The translations under genes were made by a program, and so were the position numbers. Positions 57,286-64,000 of a DNA stretch of 64,000 bases are shown in pieces. The stretch's first letter is position 1. Each line of letters begins with the position of its first letter. The DNA comes from Saposhnikovia divaricata (lineage: Eukaryota > Streptophyta > Magnoliopsida > Apiales > Apiaceae). The DNA lies in contig CM071594.1 in assembly GCA_036435485.1 (NCBI GenBank), forward strand, positions 101,335,001 through 101,399,000, in the 5' to 3' direction. The notes under the pieces were generated by a model. That model was not told the DNA's origin. It searched no databases and saw only the letters and a list, made by a program, of their open reading frames with translations.

Positions 57286-59736
57286 TGTAAGAACCCCAAA
57301 TTTTGGATATAATTAAAACTTTTTATTATGTACTGAGATAATGGTGAATAGTGATTACGACTACGATGTAACGATTGAGATAATGAATGAAAGGAATAGA
57401 TTTGGATTCAAATGTTTTTATGTCTTGAAGAATACTATTGGTTGACACTTTAGATAAGAATTATCTGTCTCCTAGGGAATTGAGATTTGATAATTCTAAA
57501 GGAGAAGATTATTCTTATGTCATCCAAATCGATATCTGTTATTGGTCCAGTGGGTCCGTAAAAAGGTTAAGGAACGATCGAAAAGAGATCAGGGACAATT
57601 GTACAGCCCTAAGAGGATAAGTAAAGAAAAATGGATGAATAGTGATTTTGGTGGACATAGGAATATTATTAGACGACGCGATATATAAGTATCCGGAACG
57701 AAATTCTAAGTTCGTATTAGTGATCCAGGGGGAAAAAGAGTGTATGTAAAAGCTGTCGGATTCTGAAAAATAGCACTTTTATTTTCTCCGAGAATTCCCT
57801 GGACACTGAAAGACTTAAAGAATTATTGAAGGGATTTAAGGAATATGGATTCGAGAATTATTATGAATGATGGAGAATATTATTATAAATGTTAAGACGG
57901 TTTCCGGTAAAACCCTAACTAAAAACGATTGAGATATTCGTTCGAACGATCAATGAATTGAGCAATAACCGGACAAAGAAACAAGCAGAGAGCCAAGAGA
58001 CAAGCATGTGCAAGTGGATAGGATCAAGTAACTAAGTTGGTTACCAAAGCAACTTGGACAATTAGAAAGCAAACTAAGTACTTAGCTTAATCTTATCATC
58101 AAACCACTAAAACATGACATTTGTCCACTTGAATTACATCATGCATGAGCAAATCACTTTATTAAAGTAACTTTAGCTAGATATTATCCAAGACTACACA
58201 ATAATTCAAGGATGAGATCAAAAGCAAGCCAAACAACTCCATTTCTCTCATTTTCTCTAAACTGCCCAGCAGAAACAAAGGCTAAATAAAAATTCATATC
58301 TCCCAATCTAGAGAGTCTAAAATCACCAAATTTTAACCAAAGCCTCTCCACTCCATGGGTAAGGTTCGTTCAAAATTTCATTGCAATCCAAGTAGTATAG
58401 CCTAGTCAAATCCATGCTCAAAGTTGGGAAACCAAATCTGACCAGTTTCTGTCCAGTAGGAAAAACGGGTTCAAAACCATAGCTTCCAAGCTTCAAATTT
58501 CATGATCTATAGCTCAAAACAAAGATTATGAAGAACCCAAGATGTGGTAAAAATTTGAGAGCTAAACTATTGTTTTTCGATTTTTTATGATTTTTACAAG
58601 TTGAGTGATGAATAGTGTTCTTCAAGAACTAATCTTGTTTTCTTTGATTCCTATGGTTGATTTAGCTAGCTTAAGGTCACTAAAGGATCATACAAAGTTT
58701 ATTGAGGCTAGAACATACTCCAAGAAAGGTAGACCTCTTGAAACCCTAGCATTTGATTTGAGATTTATATATGTTTTTGATGGTTTTAGCTTTGTATGAT
58801 TATAGTGGTGATTATAAGCATGATTATGTAGTTAGTTATGTGATTTAAGAAGCATGATGATTTTGAGGTTAAGATCAGTGGTTCTAGGGTTTGTTGAGAT
58901 GAGAATCATGTTTATGAATTGTGTTGATGCCCGATGTGGCTTGGTTGTGTTGTTACGATTTTTAGAACGTCCGATTTATAGCCGTCGTAATGCCGAATTT
59001 TTGTTAACACTTAAAAAACCAAGCATGGATGTTAATATTAGTTCCTTACCTTGGTAATATTGTGACTGGTCGTTGTAGATCTCGAGTCATAGATCGTTTT
59101 GGCGTGAGAATCGAAACATTCTGACTTACGGTTTAGGAGTTATGGTCAAATTACTAAAATTGGTTCGAAACCATAAGTAAAAGTTCGTAACTTCAATTGA
59201 ACCCTCATAAAGCATGTTACTCAGTGGCGAATCTTGGTAAATAAATACTAGAGGTCATAAGGAAGGTATGAAAGAAAACCACATGTCAAACGGATCGTTT
59301 TCCGATTTTATAAAAATGTTGGAATCGAAGTTAAACGCGAACGAATACCTAAAAACCCGCTTGATTATAACTTCGGTAAAACACTTAGAAAACGGGCGAT
59401 AAAACTCGGAGTATAATATTGATTCGTAACGATCAACTTTAGAACTTGTATGACTTAAGTATGTCCCAAGTGTAAGTACAGTTACATGTCGTATTAACGA
59501 ACGAATGTCGGGTCGGATCGATGATAAAAGGAATCCACTAAAAGGGGTATAACGAGATAACTCGAGAACGTGTTTCGATTTAAGTATAACTTAACTTTTG
59601 AGATGTTAAGTGATTAATCCCGAATGCCTTGGCTATTTATAGATCACCAACCTGACCCGGGACCCGCTACCACTACCCCTTACCGTACTCGACTACCAGG
59701 CAAGTTTCAATTCCCTTCTTTTAGGCTGTTGTTGTG

Positions 59737-59819
<83 letters not shown>

Positions 59820-62069
59820 TTTCTGTTATACATATGCCATAGCATGCATGCCAACTTTCCAGTCATATCGTTATGCTTGTTCCCTGATTGTTTATTGGCT
59901 TATAAATTAGATAGCTAACGTATCAATTATAAGCCAGTTATTGTAAGACCCTCATAGAAGGGCGTATACATCTTATTCATCAAATATAGACCGGGAGTCA
60001 ATATTTCTTGATATATCGAGATTACCTCGGAGGAAAATATTTAAGTAAATATTTTCCATTATTTGGGCGACGAATATTATTTGAATATTCGTTCGAGATT
60101 ATTTATTTAACGATCCTTACTTCAAATAATTATTTGAACGTAACCATTCGACGAATAATATTTTTCAATATTCATTCAGAGTTGAATAGATTAGCGATTA
60201 TTATTTCGAATATTCTTCTAAAGATTGACTACTAAATGAATATTATTTGAATATCCATTTAGAATATTATTTTATTAAATGAATATTACTTTTGAATAAT
60301 CATTTAAGATATTAATTACTTGATGAATATTATTCTAATATTCATCTAAAGCTTGATTTATTTATCGAATATTATCTCGAATATTCCTTTAAAACTTGGA
60401 TTACTAAATGAATATTACTTGATATTCATTTAGAATATTATTCATTAAATGAATATTACTTTTTGAATATTCATTTAAATTCCTAATTAATTATGAATAT
60501 TATCTTAAATATTCCTTTCAGGTGTTATTAATTAATGAATATTATTTTGAATATTCATTTAAATATTTATTTATTCAATAAATATTCTCCTGATATTTCT
60601 TCAAGGATTATTTTGAGAAATACTCTGATTAAAGATATTCTTTCATATTCCTAAATATTCTTTAAATATTTTTAATTCAGTAAATATTCTCTAAATATTT
60701 ATTCCCTACTTAGAATAAGCTCAATAAGGTTTATCTTCTTCGATTATTACGGAAAATATTTCGGAGTCATATTATTATTAATCTTATATCAAGAAAGGTT
60801 CTCAGACATCATTCTTCTTTGAGTCTATCTCCCTAATAATTAGGGAACCTTACTTGGAAAATGATATTTATCTTGTCGACTTCCCGGTCATAAAGTATTC
60901 TCTTCACTCGCAACTCGGGTGCTATTGACTTATTAAGTCGTTACCTTCTCATCTTTCGAGGGGTAAGATGGTTGGAACAAGTTGATATTCGTTACCAAGC
61001 AATAGCTTGGAAGTTATTGGTGCATTTTCCTTTCCAACTAGATACGACTACTTTGTGGAGTCTTATCAACAAGTATTATACTTGGGGAAAGGGGGACGAA
61101 CGTTACATTCAGAATCATGAATTCTATTTGAACTAGGAGTCGTGTAAGAGGCCGAGTAGCGCCGGTCCATCCCCTTTGGCCCAACCGTTGGCCGGGGAGA
61201 GCTAGTAAGGTGGTAGACAAGTAAAGCCGTCAGTTCTTCCTTCTACCGGTAGTAAATCTAATTTGAGATGTACGATCTCGACTGATCATCAAGATTGGAA
61301 CAGCGGGCGCGGTGAATACTCCATCATTGGTTCATCATCCAAACTTATTTATTTCCTGCAACATGATTACTGTTGGCAGAGCTGGAAAAGTGTTCATAAC
61401 TGGAATTGCAATCTTTTCATGCAAGTTCCCCTTTTAATGGCAATGAGAATATCTCGCTTACTTTTGATGTAGCAGATATTTCTACAAACAAATACTTTGA
61501 GTTACCTGGTAACTTCATCCTTTATATTATACTGGCAATAACTTCATTAAGGCATGGCATATGATTTCAAAGGATATTTTGAACTACTGTATATATGTAT
61601 CACTATTCAGTTATATTATTGTTGGTGGGATTTCGCTCACCCTTGCTTTGTTCATATTATGTCACAACAACAGCTAGGGCAGATGGCTCGCGTCAGGCGC
61701 ACTCGGCGCAAGCGGGTTACCCGACCCACCGGACTCCCCGCTGAGATGCTAGTCGCCATTGCTGAGGTAGCATAGTTAGACAGCTTTTGTTTCCTGTTTA
61801 ACTATATGTATAATTAATGGAATCAACGGCAAAACTTTTAAACTTATGATGTTATCCTTTTGGGATTGTAATAACTTTCATTCGTAAACCCCTTTTATGT
61901 AAGACTTATTTCAATTTCATCTCTGGGACTATAACTGTGTGTGTGTGAGTGGATATTCTTGTGGGGTCATAGCATGCTACTTATTGATTTTGGACTCAAG
62001 TCAAGTATTGTGTATAAGTTATGAGACAGTAACGACCCGATCCCGGACCCCGGATCTGGGGGTGTTACA
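57286..62069 (+). repeat. 3' LTR of element D (4784 bp)
   Basis: Same ends as the 5' LTR. The length difference is almost all in the AT microsatellite, about (AT)37 at 59742-59815 here. The right flank is ATGCC (62070-62074), then the gag-protease frame of element C resumes. Confidence 0.95.
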
Positions 62070-63918
62070 ATGCCACTGTTTCAAATTCTTCCAACCTTCT
62101 CTTTCGTGACAAAATATCCTTTATGAACTTTGCATATCTCGGCATCTGCTCCAATGCTTCAACAAAAGGAATGTTAATGGACAGTTTCTTGAAGACATTC
62201 ATAAACTTTTGAAACTATTTTTCTTGATCTTGTTTTTGCAAGCATTGTGGATATGGAGGATGAGGATAGATCTTATTCACCAACTTCTGCTTTGGAAGAG
62301 AGTTTTCAGCAGAATTTTGCTTTTGAAGTATTTTTGGGAATGGAGGAGGTGGATAGATCTGATTGCTCTCTGTAGACTGCTTTGGAGTAGATTCTTTATC
62401 AGCCACCAATTCAGAATTTGACTTTTCCTTATCTGCAGAAACCTCCACCTGCTATTTCTTGATTTCTTCATCTTCCTTAGCTGCTGATTTTTGATCCCTC
62501 GTGACTTTTCCAGATCTCAAAGTAACTGCCTTCACCTGCTCCTTGTTTTCTTTCTTGCCTGGATTAGGCTCTGTATCACTTGGAAGAGTTCCTTGCTGCC
62601 TGTTAAGTAAGGCACTTGCAAGCTGTCCCATTTGGTTCTCTAAGGTCTTGAGAGAAATTTCCTGGATTTTAACCATCAACCTCAACTCATCCAATTCTGA
62701 TTTTTCATTAGAAGATTGCCCTGCATTGGCCTGAGGCTGTTGCTGAAAACCTGGAGGTTGGACTGGTTGCCTTGGAGCATACTGCTGCTGATAGCCCTGA
62801 TTGAATGGCCTAGCTCCAAATTGTTGATAAGGGTACTGTGGTTGTTGAGCCCCATGATTGTTGTTCCAGCTGAAATTGGGATGATTACGATTATTAGGAT
62901 GATAATTTGCTGGAGCTGGTGCAGCAGGTCTCTGAAAATTTCTCACAAACTGTGCTGATTCAGAAGAGATAGCACACTGATTCGTCTTATGTGCGCCCGC
63001 ACATAGCTCACAAACACTAGCCACCTGCTGAACTCCATAATTTGTAAGAGAATCCACCTTCATAGTCAAAGCTTTCAACTGAGCTGCTATAGCTGTTGCT
63101 GCATCAACTTCAAGAATACCTGCTACCTTGCCTTGAGAAAGTCTCTGAGTTGGATTTTGATATTCATTAGCAGCCATCGTCTCAATAAGATCATAAGCCT
63201 CCGCATAGCTCTTAGCCTATAAAGCTCCACCTGATACTTCATCTAGCAAAGGTCTAGACTGTGCTCCCAACCCATTATAGAAACCATTAATAACCATCCA
63301 ATCAGGCATACCATGATGAGGACACTTACGAAGCATCTCCTTGTATCGTTCCCAAGCCTCACACAAAGATTCTCCAGATTGCTGCTGAAATTGAGTAAGA
63401 GCATTCCTGATTGCAGCAGTCTTCGCCATTGGAAAGAACTTAGTGAGAAACTTCTTTGCTAGATCCTCCCATGTAGTAATAGAACCAGCTGGTAGAGAGT
63501 GCAACCAACCCTTAGCTTTATCCCGTAGAGAGAATGGGAAAAGTCTCAACTTGATAGCATCATCCGACACACCATTGAACTTGAAGGTGTCACAAATCTC
63601 GATGAAATCCCTGATGTGCATATTAGGATCCTCCGTAGAAGGACCCCCAAATTGAACCGAATTCTGCACCATCTGAATTGTGTTAGGATAGATTTCAAAG
63701 TTGTTAGCTACAATAGCTGGCCTGACAATGCTCCACTGAATATCATTAATTTTAGGCTGAGAATAGTCCTTCAAAGCCTTAACTACTTTTGCAACTGCTG
63801 CTGCTGTTTCTCCCATCCTAACTGTTTCTTTAAGCTTCTTCTCTACAACTTTCTTTACCACTGGTTTTGCTGTTTCCTCTTTCTCCTTATCCTTACGAAC
63901 TTGAGAACGTGTTCGCAT
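62070..63918 (-). pseudogene. gag and protease N-terminal linker of element C, three nonsense codons
   Basis: One frame from ATG 63918 (MRTRSQVRKDKEKEE) to the target duplication of D. In-frame stops lie at 63217-63219 (TAG where element A has Trp), 62452-62454 (TAG) and 62215-62217. Gag has a Lys/Glu-rich N-terminus, then the Retrotrans_gag domain (LRLFPFSLRDKAKGW, CEAWERYKEMLRKCPHHG). The zinc knuckle is CELCAGAHKTNQC (C-x2-C-x3-H-x4-C), followed by a Gln/Pro-rich stretch and TLRSGK. The tail (62448-62215) is Pro-rich (IYPPPPFPK and IYPHPPYPQ, an imperfect repeat). After the third stop, the usual segment before protease (PFVEALEQMPRYAKF) is readable. Confidence 0.9.
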
Positions 63919-64000
63919 ACACGTACTAGTACCTGAAACACCACGAAACAAACAACTAAGTAAAAAAATCCGAGTCAGTGAACGCTAATGACCACTGATG
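63919..64000 (-). other. 5' leader of element C up to the window end
   Basis: Similar to the element A leader just before its PBS (shared GAGTCAGTGAA and ACGACCACT/ATGACCACT strings). The PBS and 5' LTR of C should start within about 60 bases beyond the window. Confidence 0.7.

Larger units (their letters stand above)
47308..62069 (+). mobile_element. Ty3-type element D with giant LTRs, complete but coding-dead
   Basis: 5' LTR 47308-52041 (4734 bp), PBS TGGTATCAGAGC (52046-52057), interior of 5.2 kb, PPT (57273-57285), 3' LTR 57286-62069 (4784 bp), and a perfect 5-bp duplication ATGCC. In the first 1.8 kb I counted about 16 mismatches between LTRs (about 0.9%). The interior has no frame above 111 codons but keeps scraps of reverse transcriptase, RNase H and integrase in the order of Ty3 elements. 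Long LTRs and the tRNA-iMet PBS suggest a Tekay/Del-like chromovirus (inference). It is the youngest layer of the nest. Confidence 0.95.
43348..64000 (-). mobile_element. Ty3-type element C (family of A), split by element D; 5' end outside the window
   Basis: The 3' LTR is 43348-44859 and the PPT 44877-44860. A non-coding interior follows up to 46487, then protease (47302-46488). Element D interrupts, and gag continues from 62074 up to 63918, with the 5' leader to the window end. No reverse transcriptase or integrase is found between protease and PPT. Its LTR, PPT, gag and hairpin block match element A, so C is a gag-protease version of the same family. It is inserted in pol of copia element B. 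Confidence 0.9.

Overview
This is plant nuclear DNA: one intron-containing gene set in a dense, layered pile of transposable elements. The retroelement types, the AT-rich spacers and the additional ORF carried by the two copia elements point to a eudicot, probably an asterid. The species cannot be fixed from the sequence.

Layout. (1) 1-7211, + strand: the 3' half of a Ty1/copia element of Sirevirus type (called E1 here), with reverse transcriptase/RNase H, an additional ORF downstream of pol, a polypurine tract and a 1.66 kb 3' LTR. (2) 7212-9094: AT-rich, no gene. (3) 9095-19926: a four-layer nest. A small Helitron (about 0.56 kb once insertions are removed) holds a small Mutator-like element (about 0.88 kb, perfect 9-bp target duplication). 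That holds a 4.9 kb solo LTR on the minus strand (X, TSD ACCAG), which holds a 4.4 kb solo LTR of the same family on the plus strand (Y, TSD CCAAA). (4) 20474-20849: a MITE with GAGCATCTCC termini and a TTA target duplication. (5) 21180-25050, minus strand: the only host gene I can support, a 438-residue RING-H2 protein in three coding exons, one of 29 nt, with a probable intron in its 5'UTR. (6) 25060-27600: mostly gene-free, with an old LTR-element relic and a 220-bp tandem duplication. (7) 27600-64000: a second nest built on a LINE. LINE ORF1 starts at 27699. It is split by Ty3 element A (27734-34850, complete, non-autonomous, gag only) and broken off by copia element B (from 35532). B is cut in pol at 43347 by Ty3 element C (43348 to beyond the window, gag-protease only). 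C is cut inside its protease region by element D (47308-62069), a 14.8 kb Ty3 element with 4.7 kb LTRs and a wrecked coding region.

How the parts relate. A and C belong to one Tat/Athila-like family: near-identical LTR ends and PPT, homologous gag, and a similar hairpin block downstream of the last ORF. Neither carries reverse transcriptase or integrase, so both would need enzymes supplied in trans. D is similar: its LTRs differ by about 1%, yet its pol is reduced to recognisable scraps. E1 and B belong to one copia group. They share pol, the PPT and LTR ends, and a downstream ORF that is broken differently in each.

The least ordinary signals are: the downstream copia ORF, with a possible promoter of its own; TACTAT-core tandem arrays upstream of the TATA box in both copia LTRs; a hairpin block in A and C with what looks like a compensatory base-pair change; and the acidic ORF that replaces protease in A. 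All boundaries come from reading the sequence by eye: termini, target duplications, primer sites and motifs.
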